Of a stretch of DNA of 33,812 bases, positions 7,526 to 15,048 are shown one piece after another. The translations under genes and the position numbers were made by a program. Numbering within the stretch: position 1 is the first letter of the stretch; the number at the start of each line of letters is the position of its first letter. The notes below the pieces were generated by a model. The model ran no database searches, was not told where the DNA came from, and worked only from the letters and a program-made list of their open reading frames with translations. The stretch covers positions 1-33,812 of the forward strand of contig CAJTHM010000035.1 in NCBI GenBank assembly GCA_910576125.1. The letters are read 5' to 3'. Source of the DNA: Lachnospiraceae bacterium (GTDB lineage: Bacteria > Bacillota > Clostridia > Lachnospirales > Lachnospiraceae).

Positions 7526-9337
7526 GTGTCAGAGAAGAAGATACTGCTTGGCAATGAGGCCATAGCGAGAGGAGCCTACGAGGCGGGCGTAAAGGTATCG
7601 GCGGCTTATCCCGGTACGCCCAGCACGGAAATCAGTGAGGCGATTGTAAAGTACGAAGAAGTCTATGCGGAATGGTCGCCCAACGAGAAGGTGGCCGCGG
7701 AAGTGGCTATCGGCGCGTCCATGGCCGGAGCGCGCTCCATGTGCTCCATGAAGCATGTGGGAGTGAACGTGGCCTCGGATCCGCTGTTCACCGCTGCCTA
7801 CGCAGGCGTTGGAGGCGGCATGGTGGTGGTGGCTGCGGACGATCCGGGCATGTACAGCTCCCAGAATGAGCAGGACAGCCGGATGGTGGCAAGGGCGGCG
7901 ATGATACCCGTGCTGGAGCCTTCCGACAGCTCCGAGGCCAAGGAATTCACGAAATTCGCCTTTGATTTGAGCGAAGACTATGATACGCCGGTGATGGTGC
8001 GTTCCACTACCAGGCTTTCCCACTCACAGGGCATTGTGGAACTGGCGGAACGGACAGAAAAGGAGCCGTTTCCTTATGAACGGAATACCGCCAAATATGT
8101 GATGATGCCCGGCAATGCCATCAAGCGCCATATCATAGTGGAGGAGCGCATGAAGAAGCTGGCGGAGGACGCCTGCACCTTGCCTGTGAACCGGGCGGAG
8201 TACCGGGATCTGTCGGTAGGCTTCATCACCAGCGGCATACCATACCAATATGTACGGGAGGCCATGCCGGAAGCCAGCGTGCTGAAGCTGGGCCTGGTGC
8301 ATCCCCTGCCCAGGAAGCTGATTGAGGAATTTGCCTCCAAAGTAGATAAATTGTACATATTTGAAGAACTGGAGCCTGTGATCGAGGAGCAGGTGAGATC
8401 CTGGGGCATTTTAAAGGCCGTGGGCAAGGAGATTTTTACCGTCCAGGGCGAATACAGCGCGAATATGATCAGGCAGCGGGTGCCGGAATGCAATAGCCAG
8501 GGACAGCCGGACGCACCGGAAAAGGCGGCATCGGGTCAGGAAAAGGCATCCGCAGGACCTGCCGTGGAGCCGGCAGCCGTTCCGGCCAGACCGCCGATTC
8601 TGTGCCCCGGATGTCCCCACCGCAGCGTATACTCCGTCCTGAACCGCCTGAAAATCCACGCGGCGGGAGACATCGGCTGTTATACCCTGGGGGCCGTGGC
8701 GCCTTTGAGCGTGGTGGACACCACCATCTGCATGGGTTCCAGCATCAGCACCCTCCACGGCATGGAAAAAGCCAGAGGAAAAGAATACATCCAGGACTGG
8801 GTGGCCGTCATCGGCGACTCTACGTTCATGCATACGGGAATCAACTCTTTAATGAATATGGTCTACAACCAGTCCAGCGGCACGGTGGTGATTCTGGACA
8901 ATTCCACCACGGGCATGACCGGCCATCAGGACCACGCAGCCACGGGCATGACCCTGAAAGGGGAAGTAGTTCCGGCAATCAACATCATGAACCTGTGCCG
9001 TTCCCTGGGCATTGAGCATGTGTATGAAATCAGCGCCTTTGACCTGGAGGGGCTGGAGGAGGCTTTCAGGCGGGAGACGAAGCGGGACGCGGTGTCCGTC
9101 ATCATCACCAAGGCGCCCTGCGTACTGCTGAAAGGTGTCGCATTCCCGAATAAATGCGTGCCGATTCCAGAGAAATGCAAGAAATGCGGAGCCTGTCTGA
9201 GACCTGGCTGTCCTGCGCTGACAAAGAATGAGGACGGAACGGTGTCCATCGACGAGACCATGTGCAACGGCTGCGGATTGTGCGCAAAGCTGTGCAGATT
9301 CGATGCCATAGAGACAAGAAAGGCGGACAAGGCATGA
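7526..9337 (+). CDS. iorA: Indolepyruvate:ferredoxin oxidoreductase, alpha subunit
   Basis: Large subunit of the oxygen-sensitive, TPP-dependent enzyme that oxidatively decarboxylates aryl pyruvates (indolepyruvate, phenylpyruvate) to aryl-acetyl-CoA and reduces ferredoxin. About 603 aa. The N-terminal pyrimidine-binding domain (AAYPGTPSTEI) is followed by the transketolase-like region, the TPP-binding domain (CPGCPHR, GDIGCYTLG, GDSTFMHTG) and a C-terminal pair of 4Fe-4S motifs (CKKCGACLRPGC, CNGCGLCAKLC). GTG 7526 follows AGGAGG by 6 nt. An Ala/Pro/Glu-rich insertion lies just before CPGCPHR and may be a flexible linker. Overlaps iorB by 4 nt (ATGA). Confidence 0.95.
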   Translation: MSEKKILLGNEAIARGAYEAGVKVSAAYPGTPSTEISEAIVKYEEVYAEWSPNEKVAAEVAIGASMAGARSMCSMKHVGVNVASDPLFTAAYAGVGGGMVVVAADDPGMYSSQNEQDSRMVARAAMIPVLEPSDSSEAKEFTKFAFDLSEDYDTPVMVRSTTRLSHSQGIVELAERTEKEPFPYERNTAKYVMMPGNAIKRHIIVEERMKKLAEDACTLPVNRAEYRDLSVGFITSGIPYQYVREAMPEASVLKLGLVHPLPRKLIEEFASKVDKLYIFEELEPVIEEQVRSWGILKAVGKEIFTVQGEYSANMIRQRVPECNSQGQPDAPEKAASGQEKASAGPAVEPAAVPARPPILCPGCPHRSVYSVLNRLKIHAAGDIGCYTLGAVAPLSVVDTTICMGSSISTLHGMEKARGKEYIQDWVAVIGDSTFMHTGINSLMNMVYNQSSGTVVILDNSTTGMTGHQDHAATGMTLKGEVVPAINIMNLCRSLGIEHVYEISAFDLEGLEEAFRRETKRDAVSVIITKAPCVLLKGVAFPNKCVPIPEKCKKCGACLRPGCPALTKNEDGTVSIDETMCNGCGLCAKLCRFDAIETRKADKA

Positions 9338-9909
9338 GCGTAAAAAATATCATGATTGTAGGCGTGGGGGGACAGGGTACTTTGCTCACCAGCAGGATTC
9401 TGGGGAATCTGGCAATCCGCGCGGGATTCGATGTAAAACTTTCAGAGGTACACGGCATGGCTCAGCGGGGCGGCAGCGTGGTGACTTTTGTGAGGTATGG
9501 AGAGGAAGTGGCGGAGCCTATCGTGGAGGAGGGCTGCGCGGACGTGCTGATTGCTTTCGAGAAGCTGGAAGCGCTGCGCTATCTCCATTTCCTGAAAAGT
9601 GACGGCGTAGTCATCGTAAACGATTGGCGCATTGACCCTATCACGGTGGTGACGGGAGCGGCCCGGTACCCGGAGGGCATTCTGGACACCCTGCGGGCCG
9701 CCAGAAAGACAGTCATCGTGGATGCTACCAGAAAAGCGGTGGAAATGGGCGCTCCCAAAGCGTTCAACGTGGTAGTCTTAGGCGCCGCCGCCAGATATAT
9801 GGGCTTTGAAAAAGAGGATTGGCTCAAGGTGATTGAAGCCACCGTCCCGCCCAGGACTGTGGAAGTAAATCGGAAAGCCTTTGAGTCGGGATATCTGATG
9901 GGAGCATGA
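9334..9909 (+). CDS. iorB: Indolepyruvate:ferredoxin oxidoreductase, beta subunit
   Basis: Small (gamma-type) subunit that completes IorAB. 191 aa. N-terminal GVGGQGTLLTSRIL and EVHGMAQRGGSV are the family hallmarks that contact the CoA and TPP sites. It starts in the ATGA overlap with iorA, which implies coupled translation and a fixed ratio of the two subunits. No aryl-CoA ligase gene (paaK type) sits beside it here, although one often accompanies ior genes. Confidence 0.94.
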   Translation: MSVKNIMIVGVGGQGTLLTSRILGNLAIRAGFDVKLSEVHGMAQRGGSVVTFVRYGEEVAEPIVEEGCADVLIAFEKLEALRYLHFLKSDGVVIVNDWRIDPITVVTGAARYPEGILDTLRAARKTVIVDATRKAVEMGAPKAFNVVVLGAAARYMGFEKEDWLKVIEATVPPRTVEVNRKAFESGYLMGA

Positions 9910-9933
9910 GAAAGGCAAAAGGAGGTATTTGCT

Positions 9934-10845
9934 ATGAAATTTGGTATGAGCTGCTATTGTCTGGATCCCGCTATGAAAGACGGGACGATGTCGGTGGACG
10001 ATGTGGTGGATTATGCGGTGGCGCATGGGTGCGAGCACATCGAATTCGTTCCTTTCAGACTGCCCTTTGTGACGCCGGAGAGGACGCTGGACTGGGAGCT
10101 GATTGATCATGTGCGGGAGAAATGTAAATCTGCCGGAATCGAAATCTCGACTTATTCGGTGAACGCCAATCTTCTGAAGACCGATTCAGAGGAAGAGGCG
10201 ATGGAGATTGAGCGGGTGAAGCGCCATATTGATGCCGCCGAGGGCCTGGGCCTTTCCAGGATGCGCTTCGACGTGGCTTCTTTCGTGCGTCCTTTCTCCA
10301 CCAACACCATCTATAATTTCAACCGGGAATTTCCCCAGATGGTCAAAAACGGCACGATTCTCTGCGACTATGCCGCCGAGAAAGGAATCAACATCGTGAT
10401 GGAGAACCACGGCTTCTTTATCAATGGCTCTGAAAGGGTGCTGCGCCTGATTGAGGCCATCGACCGGCCGAACCTGAAGATGACGGTGGACGTGGGCAAC
10501 TTCCTCTGCGTGGACGAGGATCCGGTGGCGGCTGTGAAGCGCTGTCTGCACCTGGCTGAGATGATACACCTGAAAGACTTTTATATCCGCAAGAAAGAAC
10601 TGCTCCCTGACCAGACGGAGATGTTCAACTGCAACAACGGCAGCTGGTTCGAGACCATGGGCGGCAGGATGATCCGCGGCTCCATTTTGGGCCAGGGGGA
10701 TATGGATATCTGGGAAATCTTGAGGACCATCAAACACTCGGACTTCGACGGCTACATATCGCTGGAATTCGAGGGCATGGAGCCCTGTGAGAAAGGCACG
10801 GAAATCGGACTGGCCATGGCGAGGGCAATCTGGGACAAGGTGTGA
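9934..10845 (+). CDS. Xylose isomerase-like TIM-barrel protein (sugar phosphate isomerase/epimerase family)
   Basis: 303 aa, AP endonuclease 2/xylose isomerase-like fold. Metal-ligand candidates are Glu in HIEFVPF, Glu-His in IVMENHGFF, Asp in TVDVGNFL, His-Asp in MIHLKDFY and Glu in ISLEFEGME. These match the usual Glu/Asp/His set of this superfamily, so a divalent-metal isomerase or epimerase is likely. The substrate cannot be told from sequence. Excellent ribosome site (AGGAGG), 24 bp after iorB, so it is probably co-transcribed with ior. No signal peptide or membrane segment. Confidence 0.85.
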   Translation: MKFGMSCYCLDPAMKDGTMSVDDVVDYAVAHGCEHIEFVPFRLPFVTPERTLDWELIDHVREKCKSAGIEISTYSVNANLLKTDSEEEAMEIERVKRHIDAAEGLGLSRMRFDVASFVRPFSTNTIYNFNREFPQMVKNGTILCDYAAEKGINIVMENHGFFINGSERVLRLIEAIDRPNLKMTVDVGNFLCVDEDPVAAVKRCLHLAEMIHLKDFYIRKKELLPDQTEMFNCNNGSWFETMGGRMIRGSILGQGDMDIWEILRTIKHSDFDGYISLEFEGMEPCEKGTEIGLAMARAIWDKV

Positions 10846-10885
10846 AACGCCGGAGCTTAACGGCGCAATGCAGAAGGAGAAAGAG

Positions 10886-12055
10886 ATGAGAGAGGATAGA
10901 TTGGCACTGACACATGTGGGAGAGCGACAGAGTGATTATCTGAACGCGGTGACTCCTCCGGTATTCATGAATTCGCTCCATATATTCGAGGATATGGACG
11001 GCTATCTGAATAACGGCAAGACCGGCGCTTATGTATATGGAAGGGTAGCGAACCCCACGGTACATATCCTGGAGGAAAAGGTGGCGGCTCTGGAGCAGGG
11101 CTGTACGGCGGTGGCTTTCGCCAGCGGCATGGCGGCTGCTTCATCGGCGATTCTGGCAGTGTGCAGGGCCGGAAGCCACATTATCTGTATGAGAGATGTA
11201 TACGGTCCGGTAAAGGGAATCCTGAACGGGTACTTTATCCCCAAAATGAATATGACAGTCTCTTACTGGGACGGACGTGACCTGGACGAGCTGGAGAGCC
11301 TGATTTGTGACAGGACGGACATGATTCTTCTGGAGAGCCCCGCGACCTTTGTCTTCTGCGCGGTGGACATCCGGGGTGTTGCGAAGATCGCGAAGGAGCA
11401 CGGAATCAGGACATATATAGACAATACCTATTGTACGCCGGTCTATCAGAAGCCCCTGACAATGGGAATAGATATCGTAATGCACACCATGTCGAAATAC
11501 ATCGGCGGCCACAGCGACATCATCGGCGGGATTCTGGCTGTAAAGGACGAGGAGCTGGGGAAAGAGCTTCTGAACAATATAAGGCCCTGGTTCGGCGGAA
11601 TCATCGGCCCTATGGAGGCGTGGCTGGCGATTCGCGGCCTGCGCACCCTGAATCTGCGGGTGGAGAAACACCAGCAGACGGCCATGACGGTGGCGGAATT
11701 TCTGGAGAGCCATCCGAAAGTGGAGAGAGTGTATTATTCCGGCCTGGCGTCTCATCCTCAGGCAGAGCTGATCAGATCTCAGCAGACCGGCCACACAGGG
11801 CTCATGAGCTTCATCGTCAAGGGGACGCCGGATGAGGCCAAGAAACTGGTGGATTCCCTGAAAGTCTTTGAAATCGGATGCTCCTGGGGCGGCTTTGAAA
11901 GCCTTGCCCTTTGCCCTCTGTATACTGCCTCAAAGGAGGAGCTGGAGTTCCTGGGACTGGGCCAGGAGGGCAGATCTATGATCCGCATCCACTGCGGCCT
12001 GGAGGGAGCCGATGTGCTGATTGAGGACTTAAAGCAGGCATTTGACCGGATATAG
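10886..12055 (+). CDS. Cys/Met metabolism PLP-dependent enzyme (trans-sulfuration family)
   Basis: 389 aa, cystathionine gamma-synthase / beta-lyase / methionine gamma-lyase fold. Lys204 in MHTMSKYIGGHSD is the PLP lysine. Other hallmarks are YGRVANPTVHILEEKVAALE, ASGMAA, ESPA, IDNTYCTP and a C-terminal GFESL. The exact reaction (lyase or synthase, and the substrate) is not decided by these motifs. ATG 10886 follows AAGGAG by 7 nt; ATG 10868 is possible. It is the last gene of the ior cluster, followed by a strong hairpin. Its place beside ior raises the idea of amino-acid breakdown, but that is inference. Confidence 0.9.
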   Translation: MREDRLALTHVGERQSDYLNAVTPPVFMNSLHIFEDMDGYLNNGKTGAYVYGRVANPTVHILEEKVAALEQGCTAVAFASGMAAASSAILAVCRAGSHIICMRDVYGPVKGILNGYFIPKMNMTVSYWDGRDLDELESLICDRTDMILLESPATFVFCAVDIRGVAKIAKEHGIRTYIDNTYCTPVYQKPLTMGIDIVMHTMSKYIGGHSDIIGGILAVKDEELGKELLNNIRPWFGGIIGPMEAWLAIRGLRTLNLRVEKHQQTAMTVAEFLESHPKVERVYYSGLASHPQAELIRSQQTGHTGLMSFIVKGTPDEAKKLVDSLKVFEIGCSWGGFESLALCPLYTASKEELEFLGLGQEGRSMIRIHCGLEGADVLIEDLKQAFDRI

Positions 12056-12082
12056 AAATATGAAGCTTTTCTGGTTCATTGT

Positions 12083-12129
12083 AAAATAAGATGCGACAAG
12101 GGAAATATACTCTAAAGCATCTTATTTTT
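12083..12129 (+). terminator. Terminator after the PLP enzyme gene
   Basis: Perfect 12-bp inverted repeat AAAATAAGATGC (12083-12094) / GCATCTTATTTT (12117-12128) with a 22-nt loop. The A/T tracts on both sides suggest a bidirectional terminator at the end of the host cluster. Confidence 0.75.
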
Positions 12130-12142
12130 AACAGAAAATAAG

Positions 12143-12189
12143 AGAGTGCTACAAGAGAATTAAAAAACTCTTGTGGGCACTCTTTTTTT
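12143..12189 (+). terminator. Second strong terminator, just before the first phage gene
   Basis: AGAGTGC (12143-12149) and ACAAGAG (12151-12157) pair with CTCTTGT (12168-12174) and GCACTCT (12177-12183) across a small internal loop; a T tract follows. It lies 34 nt before the first phage gene. The gap 12056-12222 holds these two hairpins and a ribosome site, and I see no convincing promoter downstream of this hairpin. The phage-host junction probably lies in this gap, but no att core can be defined from one end. Confidence 0.75.
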
Positions 12190-12222
12190 ATTTCACCAAA
12201 ACTAGAAAGGAGATAAAAGGGC

Positions 12223-12405
12223 ATGAGGAAAGGAAATAGACGGCTGAACTTCACGGACCGCCAGACCATTGAGAGGATGCACGCAGCAGGGGTAAAGGTT
12301 TCTGCCATTGCGGATGAAGTGGGAGTGCATAGGGCAACTATCTACAATGAATTGAAACGAGGTGGGGAGCCTTACCGGGCAGAGGTAGCACAGAAAGCAT
12401 TATAG
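12223..12405 (+). CDS. Small helix-turn-helix protein (HTH_38 / IS30-like DNA-binding domain)
   Basis: 60 aa, almost entirely one helix-turn-helix: LNFTDRQTIERMHAAG, then VSAIADEVGVHRATIYNELK. This resembles the N-terminal domain of IS30-type transposases and related phage regulators, but no transposase catalytic domain follows, so it stands alone. Probably a DNA-binding regulator of the early operon (inference). Strong ribosome site AAAGGAG. First gene of the element; its stop is followed at once by a 19-nt sequence that recurs at 22795. Confidence 0.7.
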   Translation: MRKGNRRLNFTDRQTIERMHAAGVKVSAIADEVGVHRATIYNELKRGGEPYRAEVAQKAL

Positions 12406-12424
12406 GCCAGGCGGCAGCAGGGCA
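12406..12424 (+). repeat. 19-nt post-stop repeat, copy 1
   Basis: GCCAGGCGGCAGCAGGGCA, identical to 22795-22813. Both copies begin directly at or after a TAG stop codon and contain the GCAGCAGG motif enriched across the element. Confidence 0.8.
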
Positions 12425-12442
12425 GGAAGCGAGGAACTTAAC

Positions 12443-12823
12443 ATGGACAAGAATATGGATTGGATTTATAGGACGGTGACAATGGACACGGACCTGGAAA
12501 AGACCCTGGAAGCGGTGGAAAAGGCCCTGGGCTTTAAATTATTCGTCTGGCAGAAAACATATATAGAACGTGGATATTTCAGACGGTACGGGGCAACCAC
12601 AGCCGAGATTTTACGGGAACTGTTAAATGTATCGGAAGCCCCATTGGATTATACAAGAAAACCATCAAGCAGGATGCAAAGTATTTACCGGGAGGAATTA
12701 AAAGAGATAAAGAAAAAACTGGATGCCGCCGGAATCACCACACGTCCCGTTTTCTTTACCAGAAATGATAAAGAGCGGTACTTAATGAAGAAAGCAAGGC
12801 AGCAGGATAAAGAAGATGTATAG
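12443..12823 (+). CDS. Hypothetical phage protein
   Basis: 126 aa, basic, no recognised domain. The middle (FKLFVWQKTYIERGYFRRYGATTAEILRELL) is aromatic- and Arg-rich, and the C terminus (about 85-126) is a Lys/Glu-rich helix. Its WQ-containing segment faintly recalls the start of terminase/helicase proteins, but no Walker motif follows, so no function is assigned. It starts after the GAAGCGAGG element with an 18-nt leader identical to that of the gene at 17271. The stop adjoins the structured non-coding stretch. Confidence 0.75.
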   Translation: MDKNMDWIYRTVTMDTDLEKTLEAVEKALGFKLFVWQKTYIERGYFRRYGATTAEILRELLNVSEAPLDYTRKPSSRMQSIYREELKEIKKKLDAAGITTRPVFFTRNDKERYLMKKARQQDKEDV

Positions 12824-12826
12824 CAC

Positions 12827-13120
12827 CACCCAGGGCGGCCAACACCGCCCGGCAACTAAAACGGCCATGCTGACCATGGGCGGCGTGAGGGTCCAAAGCC
12901 CCTACAAACTGTTGATGGGTTGCACTGGTGCAAAAAGTACCTACCAGGGGAAGCGTACACGCCTATTCTTCCCAGGTAGGCCGGGAACTAGAAAACCATG
13001 CCACGCCCCGGTGAAGTTATCCGGCGTTTAAAAGGTTGTACGATAACACCCGGTATATTGCAAGCTGTCATCCTATAAAGCCGTAGGGCGTGATGCGGAC
13101 GGATGGCCGCTTGCGGTATG
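12827..13120 (+). ncRNA. Candidate structured RNA (or origin-like) region, no convincing gene
   Basis: A 320-bp gap (12824-13143) rich in inverted repeats. Stems: GGGCGG/CCGCCC (12833-12838/12845-12850); CCATG/CATGG (12865-12869/12875-12879); TTGCA/TGCAA (12920-12924/12929-12933); a long hairpin CCTACC plus GGGAAG (12940-12953) with CTTCCC plus GGTAGG (12968-12980); GCGGAC-GGCCGC near 13095-13111. A long-range GGCGTG/CACGCC pairing (about 12882-12887 with 13001-13006) could enclose the centre. I do not recognise the family. A 71-codon frame (12816-13031) overlaps it but looks unlike a protein. Alternatives are a copy-control or packaging RNA, or a DNA origin. Confidence 0.45.
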
Positions 13121-13143
13121 CGAAATCCAAAAAAGGGAAGCAG

Positions 13144-13383
13144 ATGGACAGAAAATATAATTTTCCAATAAAGAAGTGCCCAGGATGCGGCGGCACCATG
13201 TTCACGGTAAGGCAGAGGATAAGCGGCAACGGGGAATATTATGTGGACATGGCAACGGGAGAGATTGAAAGCACGGAACTACATAGCGGATTGACATATA
13301 GGAACACTGGAAAATATGCCGTCTGTACAGATTGCGGAAAAAGGCTTTTCAAGATAGATGACAGCCTTAACGTGATAGAATAG
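13144..13383 (+). CDS. Small zinc-ribbon-like protein
   Basis: 79 aa. Two Cys pairs, CPGCGG near the N terminus and CTDCGKRLF near the C terminus, flank a beta-rich middle (YYVDMATGEIE); this is the layout of a zinc ribbon. I chose ATG 13144 because it puts the first CxxC near the N terminus and follows GGGAAG; the frame is open from 13090. Role unknown; such proteins are common among phage early genes. Confidence 0.7.
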   Translation: MDRKYNFPIKKCPGCGGTMFTVRQRISGNGEYYVDMATGEIESTELHSGLTYRNTGKYAVCTDCGKRLFKIDDSLNVIE

Positions 13384-13423
13384 CCGCTTCCTTGGGCCAA
13401 TAACAGAAAGCGAGGGTTTAAGC

Positions 13424-13642
13424 ATGAAAATCATGTTAAAAAGGGACACCGATTTGAAAGACCTTGAAACAAAGGTAAATGAAAACCTGGCCGCCCTGGA
13501 AGCAGACGGGGCGGAGATAATGGGAATTGAGCATGGAACGGAAACCTTGCCCGTCATCCGTGGAAAGGAGATTGCAGACTATAGGACTTCTTACACGGTG
13601 ATGATTGTCTACGAACCGTCCAGGCCGGGGGCGTTGAAATGA
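13424..13642 (+). CDS. Hypothetical phage protein
   Basis: 72 aa, acidic, with an alpha-helical N-terminal half (DLKDLETKVNENLAALEADG) and a C-terminal strand-rich part (YTVMIVYEPSRPG). No recognised domain. It starts after the GAAAGCGAGG element (8 nt spacing). The stop overlaps the methyltransferase start (ATGA), so the two are probably coupled. Confidence 0.7.
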   Translation: MKIMLKRDTDLKDLETKVNENLAALEADGAEIMGIEHGTETLPVIRGKEIADYRTSYTVMIVYEPSRPGALK

Positions 13643-15048
13643 ACGCCGGGTTGACATTGGGAAGCCTTTTTGACGGGATAGCCGGGTTTCCCCTGGCAGC
13701 AGGGCGGCACGGCATCAAGACCGTATGGACAAGCGAGATAGAGCCGAACTGTATAGACATAGCAGGGCGGCATTTCCCGGATGCCGTGAACCTGGGGGAC
13801 ATTACCGGGATAAAAGGCGGAGAAATCCCCGTGGTGGATATTATCAGTTTCGGAAGCCCTTGCCAGGATTTAAGCGTGGCCGGGAAGCAGACGGGGCTTG
13901 ACGGTTCCCGTTCCGGCCTATTCATGGAAGCCGTGCGGATTATACGGGAAATGAGGGAAAAGACAGATGGAGAATATCCAAAGTATATCATATGGGAAAA
14001 TGTGGCCGGGGCTTTTTCAAGCAATAAGGGAGAGGATTTCCGCCGGGTCCTGGAAGAAATCACAGAAGCCAGTATTCCAATGCCTACAAGTGGGAAATGG
14101 GCATCCGCCGGATTGGTTGGAATTGAGGAACCAGGGGGGGATTTGCGGACAGTCGCATGGCGGCAGCTTGACGCACAGTTTTGGGGAGTTCCCCAACGTA
14201 GAAAAAGAATCTACCTTGTCACAGATTTTAGAAATGGACGTGCCGGACAAATACTTTTTGAGTGCGAAAGCGTGTTGGGGTATTCTGTCACGGGCCGAGA
14301 AGAGGGAAAAGGAAGTTCCGACAATCCTAAAGATAGCCCTATTGGAGAGGATAGCGGAGGACTGGCAGAGGAACCAGGCGGACAAATGAAACTGGATTTC
14401 GGCAGGACGGCGGATAGGATTTACATAAACGCCAAGAAGAGCGTAACCCTTATGGGGAGGGCAGGGGGCGGAGGTGGAAAGACTGGCCCTTACTTGCTTC
14501 CCGTCTATACCATAGCCGGAAACGTCATTGGCCGGGATGCAAAGCACGGCGGAAACCAATTAGGGATAAACCAGGACGTTGCCCCAACGCTTACAAGCAC
14601 GGACCGGCACGCCGTAGCCTATACACAAAGCGGTTATGCGGAGTTCAAGGAGGGCGTGGGGACCATAAAAAAGAGCCGTGGGGCAGCAGGGGGAGGAAGT
14701 GAAACCCTTGCCGTGATAATTGAGCGGATTGCCGCAGCGGTAAAGTACCGGGTTCGCCGCCTTACGCCGCTTGAATGTGAACGCCTGGACGGGTTCCCGG
14801 ACTATTGGACAAGGTACGGGGCATCCGGCAGGGAAATGTCAGACAATGCCCGTTACATGGCCCTGGGAAACAGTATTGCGGTCCCGTGTGCAGAGCGTGT
14901 ATTTATCGGCATAATCAAAGCGGAAAGCGAGGGTGGAAACCATGGTGGTACGGGAGTTCCTGGAATTGATATGCAATTCGGACAATCTGATGATTGTACG
15001 GGATGCGGAAAGCGAAGCAGGGCAGGAAACCATATACAAAGGGTATAA
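13639..15048 (+). CDS. DNA (cytosine-5) methyltransferase
   Basis: Methylates cytosine C5 in DNA, probably shielding phage DNA from host restriction. 469 aa with motifs in order: I GSLFDGIAGFPLA (8-20), IV GSPCQDLS with nucleophile Cys75, VI ENV (120-122), VIII QFWGVPQRRKR (170-180), IX RRLTPLECERLDGFPDYW (363-380), X GNSIAVP (400-406). The target-recognition region lies between VIII and IX; specificity cannot be read from it. No partner restriction gene is adjacent. Oddities: residues 417-469 run beyond motif X and overlap the next gene by 107 nt, and a second open frame lies inside 13967-14389. Confidence 0.93.
   Translation: MNAGLTLGSLFDGIAGFPLAAGRHGIKTVWTSEIEPNCIDIAGRHFPDAVNLGDITGIKGGEIPVVDIISFGSPCQDLSVAGKQTGLDGSRSGLFMEAVRIIREMREKTDGEYPKYIIWENVAGAFSSNKGEDFRRVLEEITEASIPMPTSGKWASAGLVGIEEPGGDLRTVAWRQLDAQFWGVPQRRKRIYLVTDFRNGRAGQILFECESVLGYSVTGREEGKGSSDNPKDSPIGEDSGGLAEEPGGQMKLDFGRTADRIYINAKKSVTLMGRAGGGGGKTGPYLLPVYTIAGNVIGRDAKHGGNQLGINQDVAPTLTSTDRHAVAYTQSGYAEFKEGVGTIKKSRGAAGGGSETLAVIIERIAAAVKYRVRRLTPLECERLDGFPDYWTRYGASGREMSDNARYMALGNSIAVPCAERVFIGIIKAESEGGNHGGTGVPGIDMQFGQSDDCTGCGKRSRAGNHIQRV
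13967..14389 (+). CDS. Possible overlapping gene inside the methyltransferase (+1 frame)
   Basis: 140-codon frame in +1 relative to the methyltransferase. Its C-terminal half (about 60-140) looks like a real protein: VEKESTLSQILEMDV, then KYFLSAKACWGILSRAEKR and a helical tail. From memory this resembles a short motif (LSQIL, KYxLSxKAxxGILxRAxxR) seen beside or in phage cytosine methyltransferases. The ATG at 13967 has GAGGG upstream. The methyltransferase frame across the same DNA also keeps family motifs, so this is either overprinting, a relic of a separate gene, or chance. Confidence 0.35.
   Translation: MENIQSISYGKMWPGLFQAIRERISAGSWKKSQKPVFQCLQVGNGHPPDWLELRNQGGICGQSHGGSLTHSFGEFPNVEKESTLSQILEMDVPDKYFLSAKACWGILSRAEKREKEVPTILKIALLERIAEDWQRNQADK

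Noticed and set aside
12223..12405. IS30-type insertion sequence
   Set aside because: Only the helix-turn-helix part is present. There is no DDE catalytic domain and no terminal inverted repeats, so a transposase is not supported.
12816..13031. 71-codon frame overlapping the structured gap
   Set aside because: It starts in an ATGTATAG overlap and has a weak site, but its composition (Thr/Arg/Gly, scattered Cys) is unlike a protein and the DNA is full of inverted repeats. Kept only as an alternative to the RNA call.
13639..15048. Restriction-modification system around the methyltransferase
   Set aside because: No restriction endonuclease gene is adjacent. The HNH and VRR-NUC genes are far away and in packaging and replication contexts, so this looks like a solitary phage methyltransferase.
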